From contig NZ_LQPT01000099.1 of NCBI RefSeq assembly GCF_002102355.1, positions 1 to 64,000 of the forward strand: DNA of 64,000 bases. Direction: 5' to 3'. The position numbers and the translations under genes are program-made. Below are positions 35,373-49,589 of this stretch, piece after piece. Positions within the stretch are counted from its first letter, which is position 1. Each line of letters begins with the position of its first letter. The notes beneath the pieces are model-generated. The model saw only the letters and a program-made list of their open reading frames with translations. It searched no databases and was not told the DNA's origin. The stretch is from Mycobacterium sherrisii. GTDB lineage: Bacteria; Actinomycetota; Actinomycetes; Mycobacteriales; Mycobacteriaceae.

Positions 35373-36203
35373 CTATTCGGAAGAATAGCGAGCCGGTTTC
35401 GGACAGGACGGATGGGTGCCGGCGGTCACCAGGTCGGCCACCGCCGCACGCGGGTCGCCACTTTTGACCAGGCCCTCACCGACAAGCACGGCGTCCGCAC
35501 CGGCGCCGGCGTAGGCCAACAGGTCCCCGGTGCCCCGCACGCCGGATTCCGCGATGCGGATTACGTTGCTGGGCAGCCCGGGTGCGATGCGCGCGAAGCA
35601 ATCCCGATCCACGTCCAACGTCGTCAGGTCGCGGGCGTTGACGCCGATCACGTTGGCCCCGGCCTTCAGCGCCCGGTCGGCCTCCTGTTCGGTGTGGACC
35701 TCGACGAGCGCTGTCATACCGAGGGATTCGGTGCGGTCCAGCATCGCCGCCAGCGCGGACTGTTCCAACGCGGCAACGATGAGCAACAACATGTCGGCGC
35801 CATGCGCACGCGCCTCGTGGATTTGGTACGGCTGGACGATAAAGTCCTTGCGCAGAACCGGGATTGACACCGCGGCGCGCACGGCATCGAGGTCGTCGAG
35901 CGAACCCTGAAAACGCCGCTTTTCGGTCAGCACGCTGATGATTCGCGCCCCGCCGTCTTCGTAGGCGCGGGCCAGCTTGGCCGGATCGGCAATGGGCGCC
36001 AACGAACCCGCCGACGGACTGGCACGCTTGACCTCGGCGATGACGCCGATACCGGGCTCGCGCAACGCGGCCATTACGTCCAGCGGTGGCGGCGCCGCCG
36101 CGGCGGCCGCCTTGATCTCAGAAAGTGGGATACGCGCCTCGCGCGCGGCAACATCGGCCCGGACTCCCTCAAGGATGGAGTCGAGGACAGTCGCCGGACT
36201 CAT
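35373..36203 (-). CDS. trpC: Indole-3-glycerol-phosphate synthase
   Basis: 276 residues. IGPS motifs are [13 protein letters not shown] with the catalytic Lys, [21 protein letters not shown] and RIAESGV. It closes the indole ring in tryptophan synthesis. ATG 36203 gives [19 protein letters not shown], matching the family. It is preceded by the TIGR02234-type gene 104 bases upstream. Confidence 0.96.
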   Translation of the reverse strand: MSPATVLDSILEGVRADVAAREARIPLSEIKAAAAAAPPPLDVMAALREPGIGVIAEVKRASPSAGSLAPIADPAKLARAYEDGGARIISVLTEKRRFQGSLDDLDAVRAAVSIPVLRKDFIVQPYQIHEARAHGADMLLLIVAALEQSALAAMLDRTESLGMTALVEVHTEQEADRALKAGANVIGVNARDLTTLDVDRDCFARIAPGLPSNVIRIAESGVRGTGDLLAYAGAGADAVLVGEGLVKSGDPRAAVADLVTAGTHPSCPKPARYSSE

Positions 36204-36307
36204 ACCTGTCGTTTCCCTTCCCGCAGCCACACAGACGGTCACCTCACCGGTTCTGAGCCGATTTCGACGACGTCACGCAAGGGTAGCGACCGTCGGCTTG
36301 CAGCCCG

Positions 36308-36985
36308 TCACCGACCCTCGGTGTCCGCCCCCCCGGGCCGGTCCGTCGGGTCGTGTCCCTCATCGAGTGCGTCCCAGATCATCCGCTCCGACATACCGGG
36401 GGCTCCCGGTTGCTCCAGGATGGCGCCCTCGGCGCCTTCACGTTTCACATTCCAGCGGCGAGTCGCCGGCGCGGCGTACTTGGTGGCGCTGCGGCGGGCC
36501 GCCTCCGCATTCGAAGCCGAGCGCATCAACAGCACCGCCGCGATCAAGGTGCACATCGCGGCGCCCACCGCGACGCCCGCCCCCCAATAGCGCCGCTCGC
36601 TACCCACCAGCGTCACCAGCGAGACGTGGGCGAGTTCGGTTCCGCGCACCGCCACATCGGGCAGCACCCACAGCCCGACACCCAGATAGCCGACCGCCAG
36701 GCTGGCGACGGCCAGCAAACCCGCCAGCACCCGCAACGCCCAGCCGCGCACCGCGAGCGCGGCCACGGCGGTGGCGAGCAACAACAGCGCCAGCGGCAGC
36801 AGTGCCGCCGACCAGGTCCCGCCGGACAGGCTTACCTCCTTGGGCGGCCCCAACTCGTCAAACGACCGGATGATCACCCAGGGCAACCGCGACGACGCCC
36901 ACAGCGCGGCGGCGGCAACGACCAGCAGCAGCTGAGCTACGCCGATCGTCACCCGGGCCTGCCGGTCCGGCCGGGCATCACCCAT
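36308..36985 (-). CDS. Trp-operon-associated membrane protein (TIGR02234 type)
   Basis: 225 residues with about four helices (17-35, 65-84, 88-106 and 137-157). Proteins of this kind are found specifically between trpE and trpC in actinobacteria and are of unknown function; transport or anchoring of the pathway has been guessed only from position. The C-terminus is hydrophilic and ends [20 protein letters not shown], the family's conserved tail. ATG 36985 overlaps the trpE stop. Confidence 0.82.
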   Translation of the reverse strand: MGDARPDRQARVTIGVAQLLLVVAAAALWASSRLPWVIIRSFDELGPPKEVSLSGGTWSAALLPLALLLLATAVAALAVRGWALRVLAGLLAVASLAVGYLGVGLWVLPDVAVRGTELAHVSLVTLVGSERRYWGAGVAVGAAMCTLIAAVLLMRSASNAEAARRSATKYAAPATRRWNVKREGAEGAILEQPGAPGMSERMIWDALDEGHDPTDRPGGADTEGR

Positions 36986-38540
36986 CGCGCGAGCCACCGC
37001 GAGAGCCCCTGCGCGGCGCGTCCGGCGCGCTCAGCGTCTCTGCGGCCGCGATCGCGTTCAACACCGCGCGCGCCTTGTTGGACGCCTCGTTGTGCTCGTA
37101 GGGGCCGTTGGAGTCGGCCACTACCCCGCCGCCCGCCTGGACGTAGGCCACACCGTTGCGCATCAGCGCGGTGCGGATGGCGATCGCGAAGTCGGCGTTG
37201 CCGGCAAAGTCGAGATAGCCCAGGACGCCGCCGTACACACCGCGACGTGTCTTCTCCACCTCCTCGATCAGCTCCATCGCCCGCACCTTGGGCGCACCCG
37301 AGAGCGTCCCGGCCGGGAAGCACGCGGTGACCGCGTCCAAGGCGGTACGGCCCTCGCCGAGCAGCCCGGTCACGGTCGACACCAGGTGCATGACGTGGCT
37401 GTAGCGCTCGATGTGGCTGTAGTCTTCGACGCGGACGCTGCCCGGCGCGCAGACCCGGCCGAGGTCGTTGCGGCCGAGGTCGACCAGCATCAGATGCTCG
37501 GCCCGTTCCTTGTCGTCGGAGAGCAGCTCCTTTTCCAACAGCTGGTCTTCTTCCTCGGTCTGTCCCCGCCACCGGGTACCGGCGATCGGATGGGTCGTCG
37601 CGCGACCTTCGGAGACGGTGACGAGCGCTTCGGGGCTGGAGCCGACGATCGAGAAGTCCGTTGCGCCAAGGCTATTCGGCACATGCAGCAAATACATGTA
37701 GGGGCTCGGGTTGGTCACCCGCAATATCCGGTAGACCTCGAACGGGTCGACGTCGGTGTCCATCTCGAAGCGTTGGGAGGGCACCACCTGGAAGGCCTCA
37801 CCGGCGGCGATCTGCTCGACGAGGTAGTCGACGATCTTGCCGTACTCCTCGACCGTGCGCTGCGAGCGGAACGACGGCTCGGGGCGGCGGAACGTGGCGA
37901 CCGTGGACGGCAGCGGCTGGCTCAGCGCCTCGGTCATGACGTTCACGCGGGCGACGGCGTCGTCGTAGGCCTCGTCGACGCGCTGGTCGGTGCCGTTCCA
38001 GTTCACCGCGTTGGCGATCAGGGTGATGGTGCCCTCGTGGTGGTCGACGGCGGCCACGTCGGTGGCCAGCAACATCAGCATGTCCGGCAGCCCCAGGTCG
38101 TCGACGGCCAGCTCGGGCAGGCGTTCCAGTCGCCGCACCATGTCGTAGGCGAAGAACCCGACCAGTCCGCCCGACAGTGGCGGCAGCCCCGGGACCGCGG
38201 CCGTGGCCAGCAGCTCCAAAGTTGCCCGCAGCGCATCCAGCGGGTCACCACCGGTGGGCGCGTCCTGCGGCGCGGCCCCCAGCCACACCGCCTGGCCGTC
38301 GCGCACGGTCAGCGCCGACGGCGCGCCCGCCCCGATGAACGACCAGCGCGACCACGACCTGCCGTTTTCCGCGGATTCCAGCAGGAAGGTGCCGGGGCGA
38401 TTGGCGGCCAGCTTGCGGTAGGCCGACAGGGGTGTCTCGCTGTCGGCCAAGACCTTCCGGGTCACCGGCACTACCCGGTGTTCGGCCGCGAGCTGGCGAA
38501 ACTCCTCCCGTGAGGTCGTATGAGCGAGGTCGGGGTGCAC
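36978..38540 (-). CDS. trpE: Anthranilate synthase component I
   Basis: 520 residues (516 in M. tuberculosis). The Trp feedback site is seen in the N-terminal LLESAENG, and the chorismate-binding half has SPSPYMYLL-like [28 protein letters not shown] and [25 protein letters not shown]. It converts chorismate to anthranilate. GTG 38540 ([16 protein letters not shown]) is the family start. It is the first gene of trpE-[membrane protein]-trpC-trpB-trpA-lgt. Confidence 0.96.
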   Translation of the reverse strand: MHPDLAHTTSREEFRQLAAEHRVVPVTRKVLADSETPLSAYRKLAANRPGTFLLESAENGRSWSRWSFIGAGAPSALTVRDGQAVWLGAAPQDAPTGGDPLDALRATLELLATAAVPGLPPLSGGLVGFFAYDMVRRLERLPELAVDDLGLPDMLMLLATDVAAVDHHEGTITLIANAVNWNGTDQRVDEAYDDAVARVNVMTEALSQPLPSTVATFRRPEPSFRSQRTVEEYGKIVDYLVEQIAAGEAFQVVPSQRFEMDTDVDPFEVYRILRVTNPSPYMYLLHVPNSLGATDFSIVGSSPEALVTVSEGRATTHPIAGTRWRGQTEEEDQLLEKELLSDDKERAEHLMLVDLGRNDLGRVCAPGSVRVEDYSHIERYSHVMHLVSTVTGLLGEGRTALDAVTACFPAGTLSGAPKVRAMELIEEVEKTRRGVYGGVLGYLDFAGNADFAIAIRTALMRNGVAYVQAGGGVVADSNGPYEHNEASNKARAVLNAIAAAETLSAPDAPRRGSRGGSRDG

Positions 38541-38611
38541 CGAACCATCCTCGCAGATCGCTTCGAGCCGACGTCGCGGCAATCCGGCGAGCCCGGCGTA
38601 CCCTGACGCCC

Positions 38612-39076
38612 ATGAAACCTGGTGACACGGTGCCCGACTTCGAACTTCCCGATCAGTCCGGGACACCACGCAGGCTCAGCGCGCAGTTGGCCGACGGCCC
38701 GGTGGTCTTGTTCTTCTACCCCGCCGCGATGACCCCCGGGTGCACCAAGGAGGCCTGCCACTTCCGCGACCTGGCCGCCGAGTTCGCCGCCGTCGGCGCC
38801 AACCGGGTCGGTATCAGCACCGATGCCGTGCAAAAGCAGGCCCGGTTTGCCGACAAGGAAAAGTTCGACTACCCGCTGCTGTCCGACGCCGATGGGGCGG
38901 TTGCCACACAATTCGGCGTCAAACGCGGGTTGCTCGGCAAGCTGCTGCCGGTCAAGCGCACCACGTTCGTCATCGACACCGACCGCACGGTACTCAACGT
39001 GATCTCCAGCGAATTCAGCATGGACGCGCACGCCGACCAGGCGCTGCAAACTTTGCGGGCGCGTTCGTCGGCCTAG
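38612..39076 (+). CDS. bcpB: Peroxiredoxin of the BCP/PrxQ family
   Basis: 154 residues. The peroxidatic Cys is in PGCTKEAC with a second Cys five residues later, the PrxQ arrangement of an intra-chain disulphide; the Arg of the active site and FYPAAMTPG (variant of FYPxxxTPG) are kept. It reduces peroxides with thiol donors. ATG 38612 gives [17 protein letters not shown]. It diverges from trpE by 71 bases and converges on hisI. Confidence 0.92.
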   Translation: MKPGDTVPDFELPDQSGTPRRLSAQLADGPVVLFFYPAAMTPGCTKEACHFRDLAAEFAAVGANRVGISTDAVQKQARFADKEKFDYPLLSDADGAVATQFGVKRGLLGKLLPVKRTTFVIDTDRTVLNVISSEFSMDAHADQALQTLRARSSA

Positions 39077-39103
39077 ACCTAGACCGCGAACGGCCGGCCC
39101 CGG

Positions 39104-39454
39104 TCAGGGTTCGGGTGCCAGCAGCACGTCCTTGTCGAAACAGCTGTGGTCGCCGGTGTGGCAGGCCCCACCCACTTGATCGACCGTCAGCAGCACGACG
39201 TCACCGTCGCAGTCCAGCCGCACCGAGTGCACGTGCTGGGTGTGCCCGGACGTCGCGCCCTTGATCCACTGCTCGCCGCGGGAACGCGAAAAGTAGGTAG
39301 CCTCACGGGTTTCCAGCGTACGGGCCAACGCGTCGTCATCCATCCAGGCAACCATCAGCACGTCGCCGCTGCTTCGCTCCTGCACGACCGCGGTGAACAA
39401 ACCGTCGCCGTTGCGCTTGAGGCGGGCGGCGATGTCGGGATCAAGTCTGGTCAT
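39104..39454 (-). CDS. hisI: Phosphoribosyl-AMP cyclohydrolase
   Basis: 116 residues. Metal-binding residues are visible in LDCDGD and [10 protein letters not shown], plus [23 protein letters not shown]. It opens the purine ring in histidine synthesis. Its ATG overlaps the hisF stop by four bases. It is the last gene of the histidine operon. Confidence 0.95.
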   Translation of the reverse strand: MTRLDPDIAARLKRNGDGLFTAVVQERSSGDVLMVAWMDDDALARTLETREATYFSRSRGEQWIKGATSGHTQHVHSVRLDCDGDVVLLTVDQVGGACHTGDHSCFDKDVLLAPEP

Positions 39455-40236
39455 CGCACCGTGATCCCTTCGTCTGCCAGCGCGGCCTTCACCTGTTTGA
39501 TGGTCAACTCACGAAAGTGAAAAACGCTGGCCGCCAACACCGCATCGGCGCCGGCAGCAACGGCGGGCGCGAAGTGGTCCACCGCCCCGGCACCGCCGCT
39601 GGCGATCACCGGAACCGTGACCGCCGCGCGGACCGCCCGCAGCATGCCGAGATCGAAGCCGGCCTTGGTGCCGTCGGCGTCCATCGAATTGAGCAGGATC
39701 TCCCCCACGCCCAGCTCGGCGCCGCGGGCCGCCCATTCGACGGCGTCGATGCCGGTGCCACGCCGCCCCCCGTGCGTGGTGACCTCCCAGCCGGACGGCG
39801 TCGGTGCCGAATCGGGTGGCACGGTGCGCGCATCGACGGACAGCACGATGCACTGCGAGCCGAATTGCCGGGACAGCTCGGCCAATAATTCGGGCCGGGC
39901 GATCGCCGCGGTGTTGACCGAGACCTTGTCGGCCCCCGCGCGTAGCAGCACGTCGACATCGGCGACGGTTCGCACCCCGCCGCCGACGGTCAGCGGAATG
40001 AACACCTGCTCGGCGGTCTGGCGCACCACGTCCAGCATCGTCGCCCGGCCCGACGAGGACGCCGTCACGTCCAGAAAGGTCAATTCGTCGGCCCCCTCGG
40101 CGTCGTAGGCCGCGGCGAGTTCCACGGGATCCCCCGCGTCGCGCAGGTTTTCGAAGTTGACCCCTTTGACGACGCGTCCCCCGTCGACGTCCAGGCACGG
40201 GATCACCCGCACCGCAAGGTCGGTGCCCGTGTGCAT
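39451..40236 (-). CDS. hisF: Imidazole glycerol phosphate synthase, cyclase subunit
   Basis: 261 residues, a TIM barrel with [16 protein letters not shown] (catalytic Asp), [29 protein letters not shown] (second catalytic Asp) and VIASGGAG. With HisH it makes imidazole-glycerol phosphate and AICAR. ATG 40236 is separated from the impA stop by one base. Confidence 0.96.
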   Translation of the reverse strand: MHTGTDLAVRVIPCLDVDGGRVVKGVNFENLRDAGDPVELAAAYDAEGADELTFLDVTASSSGRATMLDVVRQTAEQVFIPLTVGGGVRTVADVDVLLRAGADKVSVNTAAIARPELLAELSRQFGSQCIVLSVDARTVPPDSAPTPSGWEVTTHGGRRGTGIDAVEWAARGAELGVGEILLNSMDADGTKAGFDLGMLRAVRAAVTVPVIASGGAGAVDHFAPAVAAGADAVLAASVFHFRELTIKQVKAALADEGITVR

Positions 40237-40237
40237 G

Positions 40238-41038
40238 TCAGTAGTCCTCCGGGCTGCCGACGCTGCGGACGATGTCGAGGACCTGCCCGTACGCGCCGGG
40301 CGCCGCAGCCAGCACCGAGCGCGACTCGGGCGTCCACGGCTGTCCGGCCAGGTCCGTAACGGTGCCACCCGCGGCCCGCACCTGCACGACCCCCGCGGCG
40401 TGATCCCATACATGCCCGCCGAAAGCGATTGCAGCAGAAAGTATCCCGTCGGCCACATAGACGAGGTCGATGCCGGTGGAGCCGTGCATGCGCAAGCGCG
40501 AACACACCGTGCTCAGCTTCTCCAACAACGCAATCCGATAACGCCCGGGGAACCGCCCGCGGGATTCGAAGTTGAACGTGCCGACCCCGATCAAGGTGTC
40601 GGCCAGATCCGTCTGAATCAACGCCGGTCGTGCGACACCGTTCCGGATCAGCGGACCATCGGCGATGGCGGTGTAGTAGTCGTCGGTGAACGGCATCCAG
40701 GTCAGGCCCGCCACCGGTTCGCCGTCGTGCAGCAGAGCCAACAGGATCGCGGCCATCGGCGATCCCGCGGCGTAGTTGAAGGTGCCGTCGATCGGGTCCA
40801 GCACCCACACCCACGACGAATCGACCGGTGCGCCACCGAATTCCTCGCCGTGCACCCCGATTCCGGTCGCCGCGTGCAGCGCGGCCACCACCTGCCGCTC
40901 GATTTCTAGGTCCACCTGGGTGGCGAAATCGTTACCCTTCTTGCGAACCGCCGAATCCGCCCGGTGGCCGGCGACGAACGGTTCTGCGGCGGCGTCGAGA
41001 ATCGCCGACGCCTCGGCCAGCAGCCCGCTGAGGTCCAT
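40238..41038 (-). CDS. impA: Inositol-monophosphatase-family enzyme
   Basis: 266 residues. Metal and phosphate motifs [21 protein letters not shown] and WDHAAG place it in the inositol monophosphatase superfamily. It lies inside the histidine operon between hisA and hisF, as Rv1604 in M. tuberculosis. Histidinol-phosphate phosphatases of this superfamily exist, so a role in the pathway is possible, but M. tuberculosis uses another gene for that step as I recall. Four bases separate it from hisA. Confidence 0.9.
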   Translation of the reverse strand: MDLSGLLAEASAILDAAAEPFVAGHRADSAVRKKGNDFATQVDLEIERQVVAALHAATGIGVHGEEFGGAPVDSSWVWVLDPIDGTFNYAAGSPMAAILLALLHDGEPVAGLTWMPFTDDYYTAIADGPLIRNGVARPALIQTDLADTLIGVGTFNFESRGRFPGRYRIALLEKLSTVCSRLRMHGSTGIDLVYVADGILSAAIAFGGHVWDHAAGVVQVRAAGGTVTDLAGQPWTPESRSVLAAAPGAYGQVLDIVRSVGSPEDY

Positions 41039-41042
41039 AGGT

Positions 41043-41789
41043 CTAGTCCCGTACCGCGTCCAGTGCCTGCGGCAGCGTGAACCGCCCCGCATACAGCGCC
41101 TTGCCTACGATTGCACCCTCGACGCCGCGCTCGGTGAGCGTGGCGATCGCGCGCAGGTCGTCGAGGCTGGACACGCCGCCCGAGGCGATCACCGGGGCGT
41201 CGGTGCGCTCGGCAACGCGGGCCAGCAGGTCGAGATTCGGGCCGCCCAGGGTGCCGTCCTTGGTGACGTCGGTGACGACGTATCGCGAACAGCCCTCGGC
41301 ATCAAGGCGTTCCAACACATCCCACAGATCGCCACCGTCGGTTTCCCAGCCGCGCCCACGCAGCCGATGCTCGCCGTCTGGATGACTGTTGTCGATCTGC
41401 ACGTCCAGGCCGACGGCGACTTTGTCGCCGTGCGCGGCGATGGCCTGGGCGCACCACCGCGGGTTCTCCAGCGCCGCCGTGCCCAGGTTGACCCGGGCGC
41501 ATCCGGTGGCCAGCGCCGCCGCCAGCGACTCGTCGTCGCGGATCCCGCCGGACAGCTCCACGTGCACATCCAATTTGCCCACCACCTCGGCGAGCAGGTC
41601 GCGGTTAGAACCCCGCCCGAACGCCGCGTCGAGGTCCACCAGATGAATCCACTCGGCGCCGTCGCGCTGCCAGGTCAGCGCCGCGTCCAGCGCGGAGCCG
41701 TACTCGGTTTCGCTGCCGGCCTTGCCCTGCACCAGGCGTACGGCACGGCCTTCAACGACGTCGACGGCGGGAAGCAAAATCAGCGGCAT
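41043..41789 (-). CDS. hisA: HisA/PriA phosphoribosyl isomerase
   Basis: 248 residues, TIM barrel with [39 protein letters not shown] and VIASGGVSS. In actinobacteria this enzyme (PriA) acts in both histidine and tryptophan synthesis; no separate trpF is in the window, which fits. The start codon at 41789 is directly next to the hisH stop. Confidence 0.95.
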   Translation of the reverse strand: MPLILLPAVDVVEGRAVRLVQGKAGSETEYGSALDAALTWQRDGAEWIHLVDLDAAFGRGSNRDLLAEVVGKLDVHVELSGGIRDDESLAAALATGCARVNLGTAALENPRWCAQAIAAHGDKVAVGLDVQIDNSHPDGEHRLRGRGWETDGGDLWDVLERLDAEGCSRYVVTDVTKDGTLGGPNLDLLARVAERTDAPVIASGGVSSLDDLRAIATLTERGVEGAIVGKALYAGRFTLPQALDAVRD

Positions 41790-42406
41790 CTACAGTCCCT
41801 CAACCCAGTTGCTCAATACGGCCGCCCCGGCGTCCCCACTCTTCTCGGGGTGAAATTGCGTGGCGGAAAGCGGCCCGTCCTCGACGGCGGCCAGAAACGG
41901 CACCTGATGGGTGGCCCACGTCAGCACGGCCTCCGGCGCCCCGTCCCAGTGTTGTGCCGCATAAGAATGCACGAAGTAGAACCGGGCGGACGGGTCCAAC
42001 CCCTTGAAAAGCTGGCTGCCGGAACCGGTTTGCACGACGTTCCAGCCCATGTGCGGGATCACCGGGGCGTCCAGCCGAGTCACCGCACCCGGCCACTGCG
42101 CGCAGCCGGTCGACTCCACCCCGAATTCAACACCGCGTGCGAACAGAATCTGCATGCCGACACACACCCCGAGCACCGGCCGGCCGGCGGCCACCCGCTC
42201 GGCGATGATCCGCTCCCCGGCAATCTGGCGCAGTCCGGCCATGCACGCTTCGAAGGCGCCGACGCCCGGGACCACCAACCCGTCGGCGGACGCCGCCGCC
42301 TGAGGGTCGGCGGTGACTTCCACTTTGGCCCCGGCGCGCTCCAGCGCACGCTGCGCCGAGCGCAGATTTCCCGAACCATAGTCCAGGACGACTACGGATT
42401 TCTCTG

Positions 42407-42410
<4 letters not shown>
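41790..42410 (-). CDS. hisH: Imidazole glycerol phosphate synthase, glutaminase subunit
   Basis: 206 residues, class I glutamine amidotransferase: nucleophile Cys in [10 protein letters not shown], and the His/Glu of [10 protein letters not shown] close the triad. It supplies ammonia to HisF. It overlaps the hisB stop by four bases. Confidence 0.95.
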
Positions 42411-45515
<3,105 letters not shown>

Positions 45516-45638
45516 TGTCCCAGAGGAGCTCAAATCAATAACCGACCGGTAGTCTGCCGGTGATCAGGCCTACCGACGCCCCGCAAAGGAGCAGGCAGGT
45601 CGAGCAAGGATCACCCGAACAACGCGCCGGGCATTCCC

Positions 45639-46007
45639 ATGGTGTACCCGACATGGTTCGAGAACTTCCAGGTCAAATACGTCAACCCGGCGCTGAAGCC
45701 GATCGCACGCTTTCTGCCGGGGACGGGAACCATCGAGCACCGCGGACGTACCTCCGCCAAACCGTACAAGACCATTGTCACCGCCTACCGCAGCGGCAAT
45801 GTGCTGTGCATCGCACTGGGCCACGGAAAGACCGATTGGGTGAAGAACGTGCTGGCCGCGGGCCAAGCCGACCTGCGCTTTGGCCGCAAGACCGTGCACC
45901 TCACCAATCCCCGGATCCTGCCCGCCGGCGCCGACGGTACCGGCCTGCCCTGGCTGGTGCGCCTGCAGCTGCACCGGATGGCGGTGCTGGTCTGCGACCT
46001 CGACTAA
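45639..46007 (+). CDS. Ddn-like nitroreductase-family protein (Rv1598c-like)
   Basis: 122 residues of the deazaflavin-dependent nitroreductase (DUF385) fold: GTIEHRGRTSAKPYKTIVTA and the LCIALGHGKTDWVKNVLAAGQA segment match the family's cofactor-binding region. Members use F420 or flavin; substrate unknown. Relatives have about 14 more residues at the N-terminus. Here those codons are visible (SKDHPNNAPGIP) but no start codon is in frame at the expected place, so the start is set at ATG 45639. A strong AAAGGAG (45585-45591) lies far upstream of it. Confidence 0.8.
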   Translation: MVYPTWFENFQVKYVNPALKPIARFLPGTGTIEHRGRTSAKPYKTIVTAYRSGNVLCIALGHGKTDWVKNVLAAGQADLRFGRKTVHLTNPRILPAGADGTGLPWLVRLQLHRMAVLVCDLD

Positions 46008-46055
46008 CCGGGCATGACATGGGCATGACGTGGGCCTAAGCGCCTTGGGACGGGG

Positions 46056-46919
46056 CTACATGTCCAGGCCGATGTCGAGCACACGCACCGAGTGCGTCAG
46101 CGCCCCGACGGCCAAATAGTCCACTCCGGTCGCGGCGTAGTCCGCCGCGGTTTCCAGGCTGAGCCCGCCCGAGGACTCCAGTAGGACGGTCGGCGCACGC
46201 GAATCCCGACGCTGCACCGCGATCTGGGTCTGCCACACCGGGAAGTTGTCCAGCAGGATCAGCTCGGGCCTTTCCGGCAGGACATCGTCGAGCTGGTCGA
46301 GGGAGTCGACCTCGACCTCGCAGGGCAGCTCGGGTGCGGCCGCACGCACCGCCCGCAGCGCCGCGACGACCGAGCCCGCGGCCGCGACGTGGTTGTCCTT
46401 GATGAGCGCGGCGTCGCCGAGGCCGAGGCGGTGGTTGGTGCCGCCGCCGACCCGCACGGCGTACTTCTGCAGGGCGCGCAGCCCGGGCAGGGTTTTGCGG
46501 GTGTCGCGAACCTGCGCCTTGGTGCCGCTGACGGCGTCCACCCAGGCCGCGGTGGCGGTCGCGATGCCCGACAGGTGACAGATCAGGTTCAGCATCGTGC
46601 GCTCCGCGGTGAGCAGGCCGCGGGTCTGCGCCCGCACGGTCAACACCGCCTGCCCCGGTTGCACCCGGGCGCCGTCCTCGACGCGGTCGAGCACCTCGTA
46701 CGCCCCCGCGCCCAACACCTCGTCGAGCACCAGCACCGCGACGTCGAGCCCGGCGATCACGCCCGGTTCACGCGACACCATCGATGCCGAGGCGATGCCA
46801 TCGGAAACCGTTGCGAGCGTGGTGATGTCGGGCCCGTAACGCAGATCTTCCTCGAGACCGCGCCGCACGGTGTCATACGCGGCGGCAAGTTCGGCGTCCG
46901 ACAGTGCCATCCGGGCCAT
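46056..46919 (-). CDS. nadC: Nicotinate-nucleotide pyrophosphorylase
   Basis: 287 residues. Quinolinate-binding Arg and Lys residues are in VRDTRKTLPGLRALQKYAVRVGGG and LGLGDAALIKDNHVAA. It converts quinolinate and PRPP to nicotinate mononucleotide. The ATG overlaps the nadB stop by four bases (ATGA). Confidence 0.96.
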   Translation of the reverse strand: MARMALSDAELAAAYDTVRRGLEEDLRYGPDITTLATVSDGIASASMVSREPGVIAGLDVAVLVLDEVLGAGAYEVLDRVEDGARVQPGQAVLTVRAQTRGLLTAERTMLNLICHLSGIATATAAWVDAVSGTKAQVRDTRKTLPGLRALQKYAVRVGGGTNHRLGLGDAALIKDNHVAAAGSVVAALRAVRAAAPELPCEVEVDSLDQLDDVLPERPELILLDNFPVWQTQIAVQRRDSRAPTVLLESSGGLSLETAADYAATGVDYLAVGALTHSVRVLDIGLDM

Positions 46920-48487
46920 CAGGACACCGCCGCCAACGCTTCCGCGCACACGGTGTCGTCCAGCCGGACCACGATGCTGCGGGCTTGTTCCGGTGCGGTG
47001 TCCGGGAATTCGGCGCGATGGTGACAGCCGCGGCTTTCGTCGCGAGCCAGGGCCGCCGCGGCCACCGCGCGGGCGGTCAGCGTCAACGCCACGTCCTCGA
47101 AATCGCGGCGCCCCTCGACGACGCGCACCCGGGCCCGCGACAGCATGTCGGACAACCGTTGCAACCCCGCGGCGTCGCGCACCACCGAGGCGTCCCTCGT
47201 CATCGCGGTCTGCAGCTCGCGCCGCTTCACCGCGGTGTGGGTGAGCGGCTCCGGCACGACGACGGGCGTCGGCCCGGCGGCCTCGGCATGCGCGGCCGCC
47301 GCCTTGCCGGCTCGACCGCCCACGACCAGACCCTCCAGCAAGCTGTTGGAGGCCAACCTGTTCGCGCCGTGCATGCCGGTGCGGGCCACCTCGCCGGCCG
47401 CGAACAGGCCGGGCAGCTCGGTTTGACCGTGCACGTCGGTGATCACGCCGCCGCAGCTGTAGTGCGCGCCCGGCAGGACCGGAATGGGCTCGGTGACGGG
47501 GTCGACGCCGGCGTCCCGGCACGCGGCCGTGACGTTGGGGAATCGCACCGCGAAGTCCTTGATGTTGCGTGCGTCGAGATAGACGCAGTCGTCGCCGGTG
47601 GCCCTCAGCCGCGCGTCGATGGCGCCGGCGACAACATCGCGCGGCGCCAGGTCGCCCATCGGGTGGACGCCTTCGGTAACCGAATTCCCATGCCGGTCAA
47701 CCAGTCTCGCGCCCTCACCGCGGATCGCCTCGGTGATCAACGGCCGGCGACCGCCGGTGTGGCCGGCGAACAACATGGTGGGGTGAAACTGGATGAATTC
47801 GAGATCGCCGACTCCGACGCCGGCCCACAAAGCCAGCGCGATGCCGTCACCGGTGGATCCGTCGGGATTCGTGGTGGCGCTGTAAAGGTGGCCGAGCCCA
47901 CCCGAAGCCAGAATTACCGACGGTGCGCTGATGATCCCGACGCCGTCCGGGTTCCCGACGGCCACCCCGGTGACCGCGGCACCGTCGTGCAGCACCTGCA
48001 GCGCCACGTGACTGGTCCGGATGTCGAGCTGATGCGCCGCGTGGTCGAGCGTCCGCTGGACCTCGGCGCCGGTGGCATCGCCACCGGCATGCACGATCCG
48101 CCGCCGCGAGTGCCCGCCTTCGCGGCTCAGCGCCCACCGGCCGGGTGTCGATTCGTCGAATCGTGCCCCGTCGCCGACCAAGTCGCGAACCGCGCGGTGG
48201 CCATCGGCGACGATCGAATACACCGCGTCGGCATCACACATACCCGCACCGGCGGCGAGAGTGTCGGCGACATGGGCGTCGACAGAATCGTCGTTGTCCG
48301 GCAACACGACCGCGATGCCGCCCTGCGCGTAGTGCGTAGCGGTGACGGCGTGGGTCTGGTCGGCCTTGCTGAGCACGACGACACTGCGGCCGGCCCGATG
48401 GGCGGCCAGCGCGGCGGCCAATCCTCCGACGCCCGTGCCGATCACCACCACGTCGGCCGCGTGAGTCCAGGCGGGACGGGTGATCAT
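46919..48487 (-). CDS. nadB: L-aspartate oxidase
   Basis: 522 residues, a flavoprotein of the succinate dehydrogenase/fumarate reductase family. FAD-binding [17 protein letters not shown], the [11 protein letters not shown] loop and the HPTMLF plus RLVDRHG segments, and [29 protein letters not shown] are intact. It makes iminoaspartate for NadA. GTG start region overlaps nadA by four bases. Confidence 0.96.
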   Translation of the reverse strand: MITRPAWTHAADVVVIGTGVGGLAAALAAHRAGRSVVVLSKADQTHAVTATHYAQGGIAVVLPDNDDSVDAHVADTLAAGAGMCDADAVYSIVADGHRAVRDLVGDGARFDESTPGRWALSREGGHSRRRIVHAGGDATGAEVQRTLDHAAHQLDIRTSHVALQVLHDGAAVTGVAVGNPDGVGIISAPSVILASGGLGHLYSATTNPDGSTGDGIALALWAGVGVGDLEFIQFHPTMLFAGHTGGRRPLITEAIRGEGARLVDRHGNSVTEGVHPMGDLAPRDVVAGAIDARLRATGDDCVYLDARNIKDFAVRFPNVTAACRDAGVDPVTEPIPVLPGAHYSCGGVITDVHGQTELPGLFAAGEVARTGMHGANRLASNSLLEGLVVGGRAGKAAAAHAEAAGPTPVVVPEPLTHTAVKRRELQTAMTRDASVVRDAAGLQRLSDMLSRARVRVVEGRRDFEDVALTLTARAVAAAALARDESRGCHHRAEFPDTAPEQARSIVVRLDDTVCAEALAAVS

Positions 48488-49533
48488 TCGCCGCCGCCCG
48501 GCTGACCGATCGCGATCATCCGCTGCACGCTGCGCCGTCCGGCCGCGGCGACCTCCGGGTCGACGTGCACCTCGTCGGCGCCTTCGACCAGGCAGCGCAG
48601 CAACGCAGCCGGGGTGATCATCTTCATGTATTTGCAGGATGCGCGGTCATTGACGGCGCGAAAGTCGACTTCCGGTGCGGCGCGGCGCAATTGGTGCAAC
48701 ATGCCGACCTCGGTGGCCACCAGGACCTTGCGGGCGTGGGTCTGGTGCGCGGCGTCGAGCATGCCGCCAGTGGACAAAATCTTCACCCGGTCCTCCGGGA
48801 AGGCACCCTCGCCCGCGAGGTACAAGGCCGAAGTGGCGCAACCGCATTCGGGGTGGACGTACAGTTCCGCGTCGGGGTTGGCGCGGGCCTGCTCGGCGAG
48901 TTCATCGCCGTTGATTCCAGCATGCACGTGGCATTCCCCGGCCCAGACATGCACATTCGTGCGGCCGGTCACCCGCCGCACGTGGGCGCCGAGGAACTGA
49001 TCCGGGCAGAACAGCACCTCACGGTCGGGGTCGATTGACTCGACCACATCGACGGCGTTGGCGGAGGTGCAGCAGATGTCGGTCAGCGCTTTGACGGCCG
49101 CCGTGGTGTTGACGTAGGAGACGACGACGGCACCGGGGTGTTCGTCCTTCCAGGTGCGTAACTCGTCGGGCGTGATCGAATCGGCCAGCGAGCAACCGGC
49201 CCGCTGATCGGGGATCAGCACGGTCTTGTCGGGGCTCAAGATCTTGGCCGTTTCGGCCATGAAGTGCACGCCGCAGAACACGATGGTGTCCTCCGGGGCC
49301 TCGGCCGCGATGCGGGACAACGCCAGCGAATCGCCGACGTGATCCGCGACGTCCTGAATGGCCGGCAATTGATAGTTGTGGGCAAGTACCGTGGCACCGC
49401 GCAGTCTGGCCAACCGTCGAATCTCGTTGGCCCACTGCGCATCCGCATCGACACCGTGGTAGCCGACGTCGGAGTTGGTGACGTTGGCGATCATGTCTTC
49501 GGCGAGCGTGTCCATGCGATTAAGAATCGTCAC
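48484..49533 (-). CDS. nadA: Quinolinate synthase
   Basis: 349 residues. A [4Fe-4S] enzyme; the three cluster Cys correspond to [19 protein letters not shown] and [10 protein letters not shown]. It condenses iminoaspartate and dihydroxyacetone phosphate into quinolinate. A GTG start at 49533 follows an AAAGGAG ribosome-binding site six bases upstream. It leads nadA-nadB-nadC and diverges from the Nudix regulator over a shared operator. Confidence 0.96.
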   Translation of the reverse strand: MTILNRMDTLAEDMIANVTNSDVGYHGVDADAQWANEIRRLARLRGATVLAHNYQLPAIQDVADHVGDSLALSRIAAEAPEDTIVFCGVHFMAETAKILSPDKTVLIPDQRAGCSLADSITPDELRTWKDEHPGAVVVSYVNTTAAVKALTDICCTSANAVDVVESIDPDREVLFCPDQFLGAHVRRVTGRTNVHVWAGECHVHAGINGDELAEQARANPDAELYVHPECGCATSALYLAGEGAFPEDRVKILSTGGMLDAAHQTHARKVLVATEVGMLHQLRRAAPEVDFRAVNDRASCKYMKMITPAALLRCLVEGADEVHVDPEVAAAGRRSVQRMIAIGQPGGGE

Positions 49534-49566
49534 GGCGGCTCCTTTCGACCCAGTACTGCCCGAATG

Positions 49567-49589
49567 GTTTTCGACTTATAATCGAAAAC
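49567..49589. promoter_or_regulatory. NrtR-type operator with an embedded -10 box
   Basis: GTTTTCGA-N7-TCGAAAAC, a perfect eight-base inverted repeat directly before the nrtR ATG at 49590 and 34 bases before nadA. TATAAT (49577-49582), an exact -10 hexamer on the plus strand, lies in it; a start seven bases later would fall on the ATG, so nrtR is probably read leaderless. Binding would block both divergent promoters. Confidence 0.75.

Noticed and set aside
45545-45561. Operator ACCGG-N7-CCGGT between hisD and the Ddn-like gene
   Set aside because: The arms are only five bases of GC-rich sequence, expected by chance in this genome.
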